A stretch of DNA of 64,000 nt from Mycobacterium scrofulaceum (GTDB lineage: Bacteria > Actinomycetota > Actinomycetes > Mycobacteriales > Mycobacteriaceae): NCBI RefSeq assembly GCF_001667885.1, contig NZ_LZJW01000062.1:1-64000 (forward strand), written 5' to 3'. The position numbers and the translations under genes are program-made. The notes beneath the pieces were generated by a model. It did not search any database, had not been told where the DNA came from, and saw only the letters and a list, made by a program, of their open reading frames with translations. Positions 28,615-38,904 of the stretch are shown one piece after another. The first letter of the stretch is position 1, and every line of letters begins with the position of its first letter.

Positions 28615-28834
28615 CTCGTGCGGGAGAGCTTCGTGACGGCCAGTCACGGACGCCGAAGGAGCAACACCTCTCCGCTAACCTCTCAGGCACCCCGGACCGC
28701 GCGGGTTAACGATGCCTCTGGAAAGCGGTGCCGGCCCCACCGGCCGACACCCGCCGATGGGGAAAGGCGCGCGGGCGGTGCCCGGCGCCGAATCTCTCAG
28801 GCGCCCGGCGAACGGGTGAAGACAGAGGGGGAGG
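28615..28834 (+). promoter_or_regulatory. tandem glycine riboswitch upstream of gcvB
   Basis: Two glycine aptamers follow each other. The first begins cgggagagc and contains cgccgaaggagc and ctctcaggca. The second contains gggaaaggcgc, cgccgaatctctcaggcg and ends gacagaggggg. These are the hallmark segments of gcvT-type glycine riboswitches, which turn on glycine cleavage when glycine is plentiful. A CAGAGG/CCTCTG stem (28823-28849) overlaps the end of the second aptamer and could be the expression platform. gcvB starts 32 bases after that stem. Confidence 0.93.
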
Positions 28835-28881
28835 GCCGCTAGTCCTCTGCCTTTGTCGATGCCACAGCCAGGAGTTCGCCA

Positions 28882-31719
28882 GTGCCCGATCAATCAACTT
28901 TCGCAGCCCGGCACATCGGCCCGGACGGCCAAGCCGTCGCGGCGATGCTGTCCGTCATCGGTGTCGAGTCGCTGGACGAACTGGCCGCCAAGGCCGTCCC
29001 GGCGGGCATCCTCGACAAGCTCACCGGCCGGGGCGTGGCACCGGGTCTGGATGAGCTGCCGCCGGCCGTCACCGAGGCCGAGGCGCTGGCCGAGCTGCGG
29101 GCGCTGGCCGAGGCGAACACGGTGGCCGTCTCGATGATCGGGCAGGGCTACTACGACACGCTCACCCCGCCGGTGCTGCTGCGCAACGTCTTGGAGAACC
29201 CGGCCTGGTACACCGCCTACACCCCGTACCAGCCGGAGATCAGCCAGGGCCGGCTGGAGGCGCTGCTGAATTTCCAGACGATGGTGGCGGACCTGACCGG
29301 GCTGGAAGTCGCCAACGCCTCGATGCTCGACGAGGGCACCGCCGCCGCCGAGGCCATGACGCTGATGCACCGCGCGACCCGCGGTTCGTCGAACCGGCTC
29401 GCCGTCGACGCCGATGTGTTCCCCCAGACGGCGGCCGTCCTGGCCACGCGAGCTGAGCCGTTGGGCATCGAGATCGTCACCGCCGACCTGAGCCGTGGCC
29501 TTCCCGACGGCGACTTCTTCGGCGTCATCACCCAGCTGCCCGGGGCCAGCGGCCGCATCACCGACTGGGCGGCCCTGGTGGAACAGGCCCACGACCGCGG
29601 CGCGCTGATCGCCATCGGCGCCGACCTGCTGGCGTGCACGCTGATCACCCCGCCCGGTGACATCGGTGCCGACGTGGCGTTCGGAACGACCCAAAGATTC
29701 GGCGTGCCAATGGGATTCGGTGGCCCGCACGCCGGATATCTGTCGGTGCACGGCAAGCATGCCCGCCAGTTGCCCGGCCGGCTGGTCGGCGTGTCGCTGG
29801 ACGCCGACGGGTCCCCGGCCTACCGGCTGGCGCTGCAGACCCGCGAACAGCACATCCGCCGCGACAAGGCGACCAGCAACATCTGCACCGCGCAGGTGCT
29901 ACTCGCCGTGATGGCCGCCATGTACGCCAGCTACCACGGCGCCGACGGGCTGTCCGCGATCGCCCGCCGCGTGCACGGCCACGCCGAGACCATCGCCGCC
30001 GCGCTGGGCTCTGCGGCCGACACCGCGCTGGTGCACGAGCAGTTCTTCGACACCGTGCTGGCGCGGGTTGCCGGACGCGCCGACGAGGTGGTGGCGGCGG
30101 CGAAGGCGAACGGCGTCAACCTGTGGCGCGTCGACGCCGATCACGTGTCGGTGGCCTGCGACGAGGCCACCACGGACGCCCATGTGGCCGCGGTGCTGGA
30201 CGCCTTCGGCGTGCCGGCCGCCGAGCCCGTCGCCGTCGACATCGCGACCCGCACCTCGGAGTTCCTGACCCATCCCGCGTTCACGCAGTACCGCACGGAA
30301 ACGGCGATGATGCGCTACCTGCGGGCGCTGGCGGACAAGGATATCGCCTTGGACCGCAGCATGATTCCACTCGGCTCGTGCACGATGAAGCTCAACGCCG
30401 CCGCCGAGATGGAGCCGATCACCTGGCCGGAATTCGCCCGCCAGCATCCGTTCGCGCCGGCGTCGGACACGCCAGGCCTGCGTCGGCTCATCAGCGACCT
30501 GGAGAGTTGGCTGGTGCACATCACCGGTTACGACGCGGTGTCCCTGCAGCCCAATGCAGGCTCCCAGGGCGAATACGCCGGGCTGCTGGCCATCCACGAC
30601 TACCACGCCAGCCGGGGCGAACCGCACCGCAACATCTGCCTCATCCCGTCCAGCGCGCACGGCACCAACGCGGCGTCGGCGGCGTTGGCCGGCATGCGGG
30701 TGGTCGTGGTGGCCTGCCACGACAACGGCGACGTCGACCTCGACGACCTGCGCGCCAAGGTTGCCCAGCACGGCGACGCGTTGTCGACGCTGATGATCAC
30801 CTATCCGTCCACGCACGGCGTTTACGAGCATGACATCGCCGAGATCTGCGCGGCCGTCCACGACGCCGGCGGCCAGGTCTACGTGGACGGGGCGAACCTC
30901 AACGCGCTGGTCGGCCTGGCGCGGCCGGGACGCTTCGGCGGCGACGTGAGCCACCTGAACCTGCACAAGACGTTCTGCATCCCGCATGGGGGCGGCGGCC
31001 CGGGGGTGGGACCCGTCGCGGTGCGTTCGCACCTGGCTCCGCTCCTGCCCGGGCACCCGCATGCGCCCGAGTTGCCGCAGGGACATCCGGTGTCGTCGGC
31101 GCCGTACGGGTCCGCGTCGATCCTGCCGATCAGCTGGGCCTACATCAGGATGATGGGCGCCGACGGCCTGCGGGCCGCGTCGCTGACCGCCATCGCCTCC
31201 GCCAACTACATCGCCCGGCGGCTCGACGAGTACTTCCCGGTGCTCTACACCGGGGAGAACGGGATGGTCGCCCACGAATGCATCCTGGACCTGCGGGGCA
31301 TCACCAAGTCGACCGGTGTGACCGTTGACGATGTCGCAAAGCGCTTGGCGGACTATGGTTTTCACGCGCCGACGATGAGCTTCCCGGTGGCCGGCACGCT
31401 GATGGTGGAACCCACCGAGAGCGAAACCCTGACCGAGGTCGACGCCTTCTGCGAAGCCATGATCGCCATCCGGCGCGAGATCGACCGGGTCGGCGCGGGG
31501 GAGTGGTCGGTCGACGACAATCCGCTGCGCGGCGCCCCGCACACCGCCGAATGCCTGCTGGTCTCCGACTGGGAGCACCCGTACACCCGGGAAGAGGCCG
31601 CCTATCCGCTGGGCAAGAACTTCCGGCCGAAGGTGTGGCCGCCGGTGCGGCGCATCGACGGCGCCTACGGCGACCGCAACCTGGTCTGCTCGTGCCCGCC
31701 GGTGGAGGCGTTCGCCTGA
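28882..31719 (+). CDS. gcvB: glycine dehydrogenase (decarboxylating), P protein
   Basis: 945-residue fused P protein of the glycine cleavage system, using PLP. The PLP lysine lies in [18 protein letters not shown] at residue 696. The N-terminal and C-terminal halves are related, as in the long form (M. tuberculosis 941). The GTG at 28882 follows AGGAG. It decarboxylates glycine and loads the aminomethyl group onto GcvH. Directly under the glycine riboswitch. Followed by a likely terminator at 31755-31786. Confidence 0.97.
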   Translation: MPDQSTFAARHIGPDGQAVAAMLSVIGVESLDELAAKAVPAGILDKLTGRGVAPGLDELPPAVTEAEALAELRALAEANTVAVSMIGQGYYDTLTPPVLLRNVLENPAWYTAYTPYQPEISQGRLEALLNFQTMVADLTGLEVANASMLDEGTAAAEAMTLMHRATRGSSNRLAVDADVFPQTAAVLATRAEPLGIEIVTADLSRGLPDGDFFGVITQLPGASGRITDWAALVEQAHDRGALIAIGADLLACTLITPPGDIGADVAFGTTQRFGVPMGFGGPHAGYLSVHGKHARQLPGRLVGVSLDADGSPAYRLALQTREQHIRRDKATSNICTAQVLLAVMAAMYASYHGADGLSAIARRVHGHAETIAAALGSAADTALVHEQFFDTVLARVAGRADEVVAAAKANGVNLWRVDADHVSVACDEATTDAHVAAVLDAFGVPAAEPVAVDIATRTSEFLTHPAFTQYRTETAMMRYLRALADKDIALDRSMIPLGSCTMKLNAAAEMEPITWPEFARQHPFAPASDTPGLRRLISDLESWLVHITGYDAVSLQPNAGSQGEYAGLLAIHDYHASRGEPHRNICLIPSSAHGTNAASAALAGMRVVVVACHDNGDVDLDDLRAKVAQHGDALSTLMITYPSTHGVYEHDIAEICAAVHDAGGQVYVDGANLNALVGLARPGRFGGDVSHLNLHKTFCIPHGGGGPGVGPVAVRSHLAPLLPGHPHAPELPQGHPVSSAPYGSASILPISWAYIRMMGADGLRAASLTAIASANYIARRLDEYFPVLYTGENGMVAHECILDLRGITKSTGVTVDDVAKRLADYGFHAPTMSFPVAGTLMVEPTESETLTEVDAFCEAMIAIRREIDRVGAGEWSVDDNPLRGAPHTAECLLVSDWEHPYTREEAAYPLGKNFRPKVWPPVRRIDGAYGDRNLVCSCPPVEAFA

Positions 31720-31754
31720 GGCCGGACTGGCGGCGAACCTTTCGAACGTCACGT

Positions 31755-31786
31755 GACTGCGAAATTCGGCCTCGTTTTTCGCAGTC
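31755..31786. terminator. bidirectional hairpin between gcvB and the dehalogenase gene
   Basis: GACTGCGAAA (31755-31764) pairs perfectly with TTTCGCAGTC (31777-31786), ten base pairs with a twelve-base loop. A run of T precedes the right arm. It lies between two convergent genes, so it may serve both. Confidence 0.65.
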
Positions 31787-31817
31787 CCGTTGCGCTCGCG
31801 ACTGAGCCTTGGCCCGG

Positions 31818-32678
31818 TTAGCCGAAACGCTCGGCGATCGCCGCGGCGATCTGATCCGGCGCGTCCTCCTGGATGAAGTGTTTGGCGTCGGGCAGTTCGA
31901 CCACGACGTGGTCGGGGAAGGTTGCCCGCATGCGCGGGAGCGTCGGGCCGGGCCGGAACGCGAAATCCTTCATGCCCCAGACGAACAGCGCGGGTTTGGC
32001 GCCCAGCTTCGCCGGCACGTCGCGGGCCAGCCGCGCGAGCAGGGGTTCGGCTGCCAGGATCTGCTTGGGCATCTCGGCGACGCCCCTGCGCGCGTCGGCG
32101 TTGGGCTGCACCGCCCGGTAGTGCTCCATCACCGCGTCGCTCGGCCGGCGCTGCACGCCGGCGGGGATGAGTCGCTCGACGAAGAAATTGCGGTGCAGCA
32201 CCGCGTATTGCAGCGGGGGGCTGGACATCACCCGGCTGAACATCTTCGTCGTGAACACGTCGGTGGGCCAGAACCAGGTGTTGCCCAGGATGACGCCGCG
32301 CACTCGCTCGGCCCGCTCCACCGCCACCGCCATGCTGATCGGGCCGCCCCAGTCCTGACCCATCGTCAGGTAGCCCTCCAAGTCCAGGTGGTCGACGAAC
32401 TCGCCGAGCACCCGGGCGTGCTCCTCGATGGTGTACCCGAATCCCGCGGGCCGGTCCGACAGCCCGAACCCCAGGTAATCCGGTGCGACGCAACGGAACC
32501 GGTCACGCAGCGCGATGACGATGTTGCGATACAGGAAGCTCCACGTCGGGTTGCCGTGCCACAGCAACAGCGGAGGCCCGGCGCCCTCGTCGATGTAGTG
32601 CAACCGTCCCCGCGAGCTGTCGAACCAGCGCGACTGGAACGGGTAGAGCCGCGCGTCGGGTGTGAAATCGATGCTCAT
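31818..32678 (-). CDS. haloalkane dehalogenase-like alpha/beta hydrolase (Rv1833c)
   Basis: 286 residues from ATG 32678, the same length as Rv1833c. The nucleophile lies in GQDWGGP (Asp109, with halide-binding Trp110). The oxyanion motif HGNPTW and a second tryptophan in NTWFWP fit haloalkane dehalogenases, and the catalytic histidine is in AKHF near residue 267. It hydrolyses carbon-halogen bonds in the family; the natural substrate is unknown. Convergent with gcvB. The lipZ-type gene expected beyond it in M. tuberculosis is absent, and a KasB-like gene takes that place. Confidence 0.88.
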   Translation of the reverse strand: MSIDFTPDARLYPFQSRWFDSSRGRLHYIDEGAGPPLLLWHGNPTWSFLYRNIVIALRDRFRCVAPDYLGFGLSDRPAGFGYTIEEHARVLGEFVDHLDLEGYLTMGQDWGGPISMAVAVERAERVRGVILGNTWFWPTDVFTTKMFSRVMSSPPLQYAVLHRNFFVERLIPAGVQRRPSDAVMEHYRAVQPNADARRGVAEMPKQILAAEPLLARLARDVPAKLGAKPALFVWGMKDFAFRPGPTLPRMRATFPDHVVVELPDAKHFIQEDAPDQIAAAIAERFG

Positions 32679-32745
32679 GGCGCTCCTTCGGTAGCGCACA
32701 TGATGCTAGGCCGCAAGTGTGACAACTACCGGGCCGAAGCCGCGG

Positions 32746-33999
32746 TCAGTACCGGCCGAACGCCAGGGCGACGTTGTGCCCGCCGAACCCGAACGAATTG
32801 TTGATGGCATACCGGTAGTTGCCCCGCCGGGGATTGCCCGCCACCACATCCAGATCGATTTCCGGGTCCAGATTTTCCAGGTTCAGCGTCGGCGGAACGA
32901 TCTGGTCGCGCAACGCCAGCACGGTCAGGATCGACTCCACCGCGCCCACCGCGCCGACGGAATGCCCCAGCGCCGACTTCGGCGCGTACACCGCGGGCTT
33001 GTTGCTGCCCAGTGCGTTGTTGATGGCCTTGCCCTCGGCCAGGTCACCGATCTGCGTCCCGGTGGCGTGGGCGTTGACGTGGTCGATGTCGTCGGGCGTG
33101 AGACCGGCGAGCTGGATGGCGCGCGTCATCGCCTGGCCGGCGCGGCTTCCGCTCGGGTCCGGGGCCACCATGTGGTAGCCGTCGGACGTCACCCCGGCCC
33201 CCATCAGGCGGGCCAGGATGCGCGCCCCGCGCGCCTTGGCGTGCTCCTCGGTCTCGAGGATCATCAGCGCGCCGGCCTCGCCGAACACGAAACCGTCGCG
33301 GTCCTTGTCGAACGGGCGACAGGCGCCGGCCGGATTCGCGTTGTTGGTCGACATCACGATCCGCATGTTCGCGAAGGCCGCGATGGGCACCGCCTCGATC
33401 CTGGTCTCGACGCCGCCGCAGATCGCGACGTCGGCCTCGCCGAAGACCATCGCCTGCCAGGCCCGGGCGATGGCCTCGGAACCCGACGCGCACGCCGACA
33501 CCGGCGTCATCACGCCGGCCCGGGCGTGCCGTTCCAGGCCGACGGCCTGCGCGGCGGCGTCGGGCATGTACTTGCTCACGGACAGCGGCGAGACCGCCTT
33601 CACGCCGCGGGCGCGCAGGTTGTCCAGGCTGAACACCAGCTCCTCGCCGGAACCGAAACCGGTGCCGATCGACACCATCAGGCGATTCGGGTCGACGTCG
33701 GGTGAGCCGGCATGGTCCCACGCCCGCCGGTTGACGATGGCGGACATCCTCGCCAGGTAGCCCGTCCTGCGCAGCTCGGCGGGGTTCAGCTCGCTGTCGA
33801 ATTCCTCCAGCAGGTGCCCGCCGATGCGCACCGGCAGGTCGAACTCGTCCACGAACGGGTCGTCGAGCTCACGGATGCCGCTCTGGCAGTCGAGGAGCAG
33901 CTTCCAGGTCGTGTCCGCGTCCGTGGCCAAAGCGGTGGTCATGGCGAACCCGGTGACCACCACATCCGGAAGCCCTTGTCCAGTAGTCAGTTTCGTCAT
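32746..33999 (-). CDS. KasB-like beta-ketoacyl-ACP synthase (extra copy)
   Basis: 417 residues with all condensing-enzyme residues: Cys170 in [11 protein letters not shown], His311 in NAHATGT, Lys341 and His346 in [10 protein letters not shown]. It is very similar to KasB of the M. tuberculosis FAS-II cluster, but the kas operon is elsewhere in mycobacteria and no FAS-II genes adjoin this copy. A stand-alone paralogue, then, likely for long meromycolate or another acyl chain. AAAGGATG lies upstream of the ATG. I do not recall it at this locus in M. tuberculosis. Confidence 0.87.
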   Translation of the reverse strand: MTKLTTGQGLPDVVVTGFAMTTALATDADTTWKLLLDCQSGIRELDDPFVDEFDLPVRIGGHLLEEFDSELNPAELRRTGYLARMSAIVNRRAWDHAGSPDVDPNRLMVSIGTGFGSGEELVFSLDNLRARGVKAVSPLSVSKYMPDAAAQAVGLERHARAGVMTPVSACASGSEAIARAWQAMVFGEADVAICGGVETRIEAVPIAAFANMRIVMSTNNANPAGACRPFDKDRDGFVFGEAGALMILETEEHAKARGARILARLMGAGVTSDGYHMVAPDPSGSRAGQAMTRAIQLAGLTPDDIDHVNAHATGTQIGDLAEGKAINNALGSNKPAVYAPKSALGHSVGAVGAVESILTVLALRDQIVPPTLNLENLDPEIDLDVVAGNPRRGNYRYAINNSFGFGGHNVALAFGRY

Positions 34000-34234
34000 C
34001 GCTGTCGTGGATCATCCTTTCGCGGCGCCGGCCCGGCAGTCGTCACGGACACGCGCAACATCGGGTCACCCTCCGGATGGTGCGCAAGCGCTCAACCGAA
34101 AGCCTTCGCACCGCTCCCCATAGCGTCGGCCGTGGAATCAACCTCTTTTGAAGCCTAGCGGCAACTTGCGGTCCAGACGGTGAAGACCCCGCCGCAACCT
34201 TCGCTTGCCCGCCCCGTACGAGGGTAACCCGGCC

Positions 34235-36319
34235 TCAGCTCAGGAAGGCGTTGAGTGCCGCGGCGAGGTCGGGGGACGCCGACGTGGCGAGGTTCTGGTA
34301 GCCGCCGCCGCTGAGCTGGGCGACGGCCTCCCACGTCGCGCGGTCCGGGTCGCCGCCGAAGTCGATGACGTTCACCGCGATCGGTTTGGCCGGGTCAGCG
34401 CTCTTGCGGATGAAGTCCTGCAGCCCCGGCCCGTCGAGGGTTTGGTCGGTGTGCGGCCCCGCGGTGATGACCAGGATCGAGTTGGTCTGGCCCGCGTGGT
34501 AATTGGCCTGCAGCTCCTGGTAGATCATCCGCAGCGTGGTGAACGACACCGCACCGCCGGCCGACGAGTACTGCTTGTCCAGCGCCGCAGTCAGCGCCGC
34601 CGAGCGCGGCTGGCCGCTGGTCGGAGTGACCGGGTCGCCCAGCGGCCCGCCGGGCACCTCCGAGCGGCCCTCGTGACCGTCGAACGTCCACAGGCCCACC
34701 ACGGACGTGGGCGGCAGCGCCCTGATCTTGTCCTGAAGTGCGGCGATCACGTTCGCCAACCGGGACTTGCCGCCTTCCTGGCCGGGCATCGACTGGTCGA
34801 GCATGATGGTCGCGGCCAGCCCGCTCGACGGGGACGCCATCGCCTCGGCCAGCGTCGCGCGCATCGCGTCGTCGCCCACGGACAGTGTCGCGGGCAGTGC
34901 CGGGAACGTGGTGACGGGGCTGCTCGGCGGCGTGACCCCGTTGACCCGGAAGCCGGCCTTGGCCAGCTTGGCGAGCTGCTCGGGCTTGTGCATGTAGCGG
35001 GCGAACTCGCTGGCGGCCGCGGTCTGGTCCTGGGTCAGCCACGAGCCGCTCAGCAGCACGGTGGGGTAGTCGGCGACGGGCGCGGGGCCGGACGGCAGCC
35101 AGGGAGCCAAGGCGCCCTTGGCATTTGGCAGCGACTGTCCGCGCTGGAACAGCTGCTGCTCGGTGGTGATCACCGCGTGCACCGGCGCGGCCGCCGCGTC
35201 ACCGGGTTTCACCAGGGTGTTCATCGCCTCGGTCAGGGAATTGTCCGCCAGCTTGGGCTGCGCGTTCAGCACCGCGCGCACCGCGCCGGTGCCTTGGGTC
35301 GCGGGCGCGCCGGGCGGTGCCGATGACGCCGCGATCGCTTCCCCGGCGAGGAACGCCGCGTCGCCGTTGCCGTTCATCGGCACGGCCAGCCGCAACGACC
35401 CCCACGCCGGGAGGTTCACGCCGGCCAATCCGTTCGGGTTGGTTTGCAGCCCGGGCAGAGCCGCCCAGTTCTGGTTGCCCAGGGCTGACGCGAGTTCGGG
35501 CCGGACGGCGAGCACCACCGGCGACGTCACCAGCGAGCGGCTGTCGGTGATCGTCTTCTGCGCGCTGGCCCCCGCGAGCCGCGCGGCCGAGACCGAGCTG
35601 CCGGGAACCCACAGGGCCGGCTGCCCGCCCAGCTCGGCGGGCCACTTGCCGATGAAGCCGTTCAGGACCGCGTCCGAGCCGGCCGGTTTGACGCTGACCT
35701 CCACGCAGTGGTCACCGATCGGGCCGGCCGTGGAGTTGTAGCTCTGCGCGAACTGCTGCACGGAATCGGCGATCGTCGGGTCGGCGATGACGGCCACCGT
35801 CTCCTTGCCGCCGACGCAGCGGCCGGCGGCCTGGTGCGAGCGGTTGGACAAGGCGTCACCGAAGAAACTCCACAGGATCACGGTGCCCACCACGACGACC
35901 ACGGCCACCAGGGCCACGATCACGCCGATGCTGACCCCACGGCGCCCGCCCTCGCTGCGGTGGCCGCCCCGCCAGTCGCCGAGTCCCCGGTGCCCGCCGC
36001 GGAACAGCGACGGCGACGCGGCCGGTGGCTCCGCGGCGGGCGGGCCCGGCTGTCGCGGCGGGAACTCGGGATACTCGTCGGCGGTGTCACCGGCGGCGTA
36101 GGGCTCTTCGCCGGAGAAGACGTCGGCGTCCGAAAAGCCGTCGGCGTCCGAGAAGCCGTCGGCGTCCGAGAAGTCGTCCGCGAAGTCGTCGTCGGCCGGG
36201 TAGTCGCCCGCGTCGGAATGGCCCTCGCTGACGGCGTCCCGGTGACGGTCGTCCGTCTCACCGCTTTCGTACGGCTGGTCGACGGAGTCCTCAGGGTCGG
36301 GCAAACTGTGCCTACCCAT
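34235..36319 (-). CDS. membrane-anchored VWA-domain protein (Rv1836c-like)
   Basis: 694 residues. The first 125 are acidic and disordered, with an 18-bp repeat encoding DGFSDA. One membrane helix (about 130-152) leads to an extracytoplasmic region like a substrate-binding fold (about 165-480) and a C-terminal von Willebrand A domain. The MIDAS-like motif in the VWA domain reads DQSMPG rather than the strict DxSxS. The gene follows glcB closely. Function unknown; an envelope role is likely. Confidence 0.82.
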   Translation of the reverse strand: MGRHSLPDPEDSVDQPYESGETDDRHRDAVSEGHSDAGDYPADDDFADDFSDADGFSDADGFSDADVFSGEEPYAAGDTADEYPEFPPRQPGPPAAEPPAASPSLFRGGHRGLGDWRGGHRSEGGRRGVSIGVIVALVAVVVVVGTVILWSFFGDALSNRSHQAAGRCVGGKETVAVIADPTIADSVQQFAQSYNSTAGPIGDHCVEVSVKPAGSDAVLNGFIGKWPAELGGQPALWVPGSSVSAARLAGASAQKTITDSRSLVTSPVVLAVRPELASALGNQNWAALPGLQTNPNGLAGVNLPAWGSLRLAVPMNGNGDAAFLAGEAIAASSAPPGAPATQGTGAVRAVLNAQPKLADNSLTEAMNTLVKPGDAAAAPVHAVITTEQQLFQRGQSLPNAKGALAPWLPSGPAPVADYPTVLLSGSWLTQDQTAAASEFARYMHKPEQLAKLAKAGFRVNGVTPPSSPVTTFPALPATLSVGDDAMRATLAEAMASPSSGLAATIMLDQSMPGQEGGKSRLANVIAALQDKIRALPPTSVVGLWTFDGHEGRSEVPGGPLGDPVTPTSGQPRSAALTAALDKQYSSAGGAVSFTTLRMIYQELQANYHAGQTNSILVITAGPHTDQTLDGPGLQDFIRKSADPAKPIAVNVIDFGGDPDRATWEAVAQLSGGGYQNLATSASPDLAAALNAFLS
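36122..36175 (-). repeat. three tandem 18-bp repeats in the Rv1836c-like gene
   Basis: Units gtcggcgtccgaaaagcc, gtcggcgtccgagaagcc and gtcggcgtccgagaagtc run end to end. They encode acidic FSDADG repeats in the cytosolic N-terminus and are in-frame, so copy-number changes would keep the protein readable. Confidence 0.85.
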
Positions 36320-36427
36320 AGCGGTGTCCGTCGCCTTTCCGTCGATAGATCCGTCTTGTTGTCAACCCGCCGCTGATCTTAGTCACCAGCGGCATCGATG
36401 CGTGCCGAGCCCGATTAAGGCACCGGC

Positions 36428-38623
36428 TCAATTTGATTGCGCCGCGCGGGCCTTGGCTTCGCGCCGACGGCGATGCAGGATCGGCTCGGTGTAGCCGTTG
36501 GGCTGCTGGGTTCCCGTCAGGATCAGGTCCTGGGCGGCCAGGAACGCCAGGCTGTCGTCGAAGTCCGGCGCCATCGGCTTGTAGGCGGCGTCCTTGGCGT
36601 TCTGCTCGTCGACCAGCGGCGCCATCCGTTCCAGGCTGGCTCGCACGTCCTCCTCGGTGATGACGCCGTGGCGCAGCCAGTTGGCCAGCAGCTGGCTCGA
36701 AATCCGCAGCGTCGCACGGTCTTCCATCAGGGCGACGTCGTGGATGTCGGGCACCTTCGAGCAGCCGACGCCCTGGGCGACCCAGCGCACCACGTAGCCG
36801 AGGATGGACTGGCAGTTGTTGTCGACCTCCTCGCGGATCTCCTCGGGAGCCCAGGCCAATTCCTTGGCCAGCGGGATGGTCAGCAGTTCCTCGATGGTGG
36901 TGCGCTTCTTGCCCGCCAGCTCGTCCTGCACCGCGCCCACGTCGACGTAGTGGTAATGCATCGCGTGCAGGGTGGCGGCCGTCGGTGAGGGCACCCACGC
37001 GGTGGTCGCGCCCGCCTTCGGCTGGCCGATCTTCTGCTCGACCATGTCGGCCATCAGCTCGGTCATCGCCCACATGCCCTTGCCGATCTGCGCCTTGCCC
37101 TTGAAGCCGGCGGCCAGGCCGATGTCGACGTTGGCGTCCTCGTAGGCCTTGATCCAGGCGGTGCTCTTCATCGCGCCCTTGCGGATCATCGGCCCAGCCT
37201 CCATCGACGTGTGGATCTCGTCGCCGGTGCGGTCCAGGAAGCCGGTGTTGATGAACACGACCCGGTCTGCCGCGGCCTTGATGCAGGCCTTGAGGTTGAC
37301 GGTGGTGCGACGCTCCTCGTCCATGATGCCGACCTTCAGGGTGGCCTGCGGCAGGCCCAGCACGTCCTCGACCCGGCTGAACAGCTCGCAGGTGAAGGCG
37401 ACCTCGTCGGGCCCGTGCATCTTGGGCTTGACGATGTAGATCGACCCGGTGCGGCTGTTGGCCAGCGGGCCGTTGGCGTCGCCCGTCTTGAGACCGTGGA
37501 TCGCCGTCAGGCCGGTGAACAGCGCGTCCATGATGCCCTCGAACACCTCGTTACCGTCGGCGTCGACGATCGCGTCGTTGGTCATCAGGTGACCCACGTT
37601 GCGGACGAAGAGCAGGCTGCGGCCGGGCAGGGTCAGCTGGCCCTCACCGTCGGGCGTGGTGTAGGTGCGGTCCTGGTTGAGGACGCGGGTGAAGGTCTTG
37701 CCGTCCTTGGCGACTTCCTCGGACAGGTCGCCCTTGTTCAGCCCGAGCCAGTTGCGGTAGCCCAGCACCTTGTCGTCGGCGTCGACGGCGGCCACCGAGT
37801 CCTCGAAGTCCATGATCGTGGTGACGGCCGATTCCAGGACCACGTCCTTGATACCGGCGCGGTCGGTCTTGCCGATCGGCGATTCGGGGTCGATCAAGAT
37901 CTCGATGTGCAGGCCGTGGTTGGCCAGGAGCACCGACCAGTCGGGGGAGCCGAGCTCGCCGGTGTAGCCGGCGAACTTCTCCGGGCTGGCCAGGCCGACG
38001 GACCCGTCGGCGGTCGCGACCTTCAGCTGGCCGTCCTCGACCGACAGTCCGGTGGCGTCGGCCCACGACCCGGATTCCAGCGGCACCGCCTGGTCGAGGA
38101 AGTTGCGGGCGTAGGCGATGACCTTGTCGCCGCGGACCTTGTTGTAGCTGGTGCCCTTCTCGGCGCCGTCATCCTCGGGGATGACGTCGGTGCCGTAGAG
38201 GGCGTCGTACAGCGAGCCCCAGCGCGCGTTCGCGGCGTTCAGCGCGAAGCGGGCGTTGAGCACGGGCACCACCAGCTGCGGACCCGCCGTCGTGGTGATC
38301 TCGTCGTCGACACCCGAGGTCGTGATCGTGAAGTCCTCGGGTTCGGGCAGCAGGTAACCGATTTCGGTGATGAACTCGCGGTAGGCCTCGACGTCGAACG
38401 GCTCGATCACGCGTTGCCGGTGCCACTTGTCGATCTGGGCCTGCAGCTCATCGCGGCGGCGCAGCAGATCCTGGTTCTTGGGCGTCAGGTCGGTGACGAC
38501 TTTGTCGACTCCCGCCCAGAAGCTGTCCGGGTCGATGTCGGTGCCTGGCAGGGCCTCGTTGTTCACGAAGTCGTAGAGCACTCGGGCGACGCGCAGGTTC
38601 CCCGCCGACACGCGATCAGTCAT
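36428..38623 (-). CDS. glcB: malate synthase G
   Basis: 731 residues from ATG 38623, with GGAGGAG just before it; the open frame continues 47 codons upstream but that start is poor. Malate synthase condenses glyoxylate with acetyl-CoA, completing the glyoxylate shunt used on fatty acids. Conserved segments include [20 protein letters not shown] and the C-terminal catalytic Asp region. The M. tuberculosis enzyme has 741 residues. The vapBC13 and PE_PGRS34 genes that lie between glcB and Rv1841c there (from memory) are absent here. Confidence 0.95.
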   Translation of the reverse strand: MTDRVSAGNLRVARVLYDFVNNEALPGTDIDPDSFWAGVDKVVTDLTPKNQDLLRRRDELQAQIDKWHRQRVIEPFDVEAYREFITEIGYLLPEPEDFTITTSGVDDEITTTAGPQLVVPVLNARFALNAANARWGSLYDALYGTDVIPEDDGAEKGTSYNKVRGDKVIAYARNFLDQAVPLESGSWADATGLSVEDGQLKVATADGSVGLASPEKFAGYTGELGSPDWSVLLANHGLHIEILIDPESPIGKTDRAGIKDVVLESAVTTIMDFEDSVAAVDADDKVLGYRNWLGLNKGDLSEEVAKDGKTFTRVLNQDRTYTTPDGEGQLTLPGRSLLFVRNVGHLMTNDAIVDADGNEVFEGIMDALFTGLTAIHGLKTGDANGPLANSRTGSIYIVKPKMHGPDEVAFTCELFSRVEDVLGLPQATLKVGIMDEERRTTVNLKACIKAAADRVVFINTGFLDRTGDEIHTSMEAGPMIRKGAMKSTAWIKAYEDANVDIGLAAGFKGKAQIGKGMWAMTELMADMVEQKIGQPKAGATTAWVPSPTAATLHAMHYHYVDVGAVQDELAGKKRTTIEELLTIPLAKELAWAPEEIREEVDNNCQSILGYVVRWVAQGVGCSKVPDIHDVALMEDRATLRISSQLLANWLRHGVITEEDVRASLERMAPLVDEQNAKDAAYKPMAPDFDDSLAFLAAQDLILTGTQQPNGYTEPILHRRRREAKARAAQSN

Positions 38624-38648
38624 GTTTCTCCTCCGTAATGAAGCCACA

Positions 38649-38668
38649 CCGAGCCGCCATTGGCTCGG
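38649..38668 (-). promoter_or_regulatory. hairpin in the glcB leader
   Basis: CCGAGCC (38649-38655) and GGCTCGG (38662-38668) pair perfectly around gccatt, 26 bases upstream of the glcB ATG. Could be a leader hairpin or a DNA-binding dyad. Confidence 0.35.
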
Positions 38669-38904
38669 AGCGGCAATGCCTTCAGCGTACCGAGCAACAG
38701 CCTGGTGAGCGTATCCGCCCAACCCGCCGCACCAGGTCAGGCCGCGCTGGCAGCTCCAAACCATGCCGCTGCGGCGAGCCAGGGGACCGATTTACAGCAA
38801 CGCATCAGCGCGCCTGAGATCCTGCGCCCTCCAGCACTTTCTTGACTGGCAGCCGATGAAAATCATACGGGCTCGCCGCACCCCCCTTCGGCGACCCGGT
38901 ACCC

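Noticed and set aside
29899..32493. 864-codon minus-strand open frame over gcvB and the dehalogenase gene
   Set aside because: Shadow of real genes; composition is Arg/Gly-rich and no domain is visible.
34205..35326. 373-codon plus-strand open frame opposite the VWA gene
   Set aside because: Shadow frame; no family recognised.
37211..38638. 475-codon plus-strand open frame opposite glcB
   Set aside because: Shadow of glcB; no motifs.
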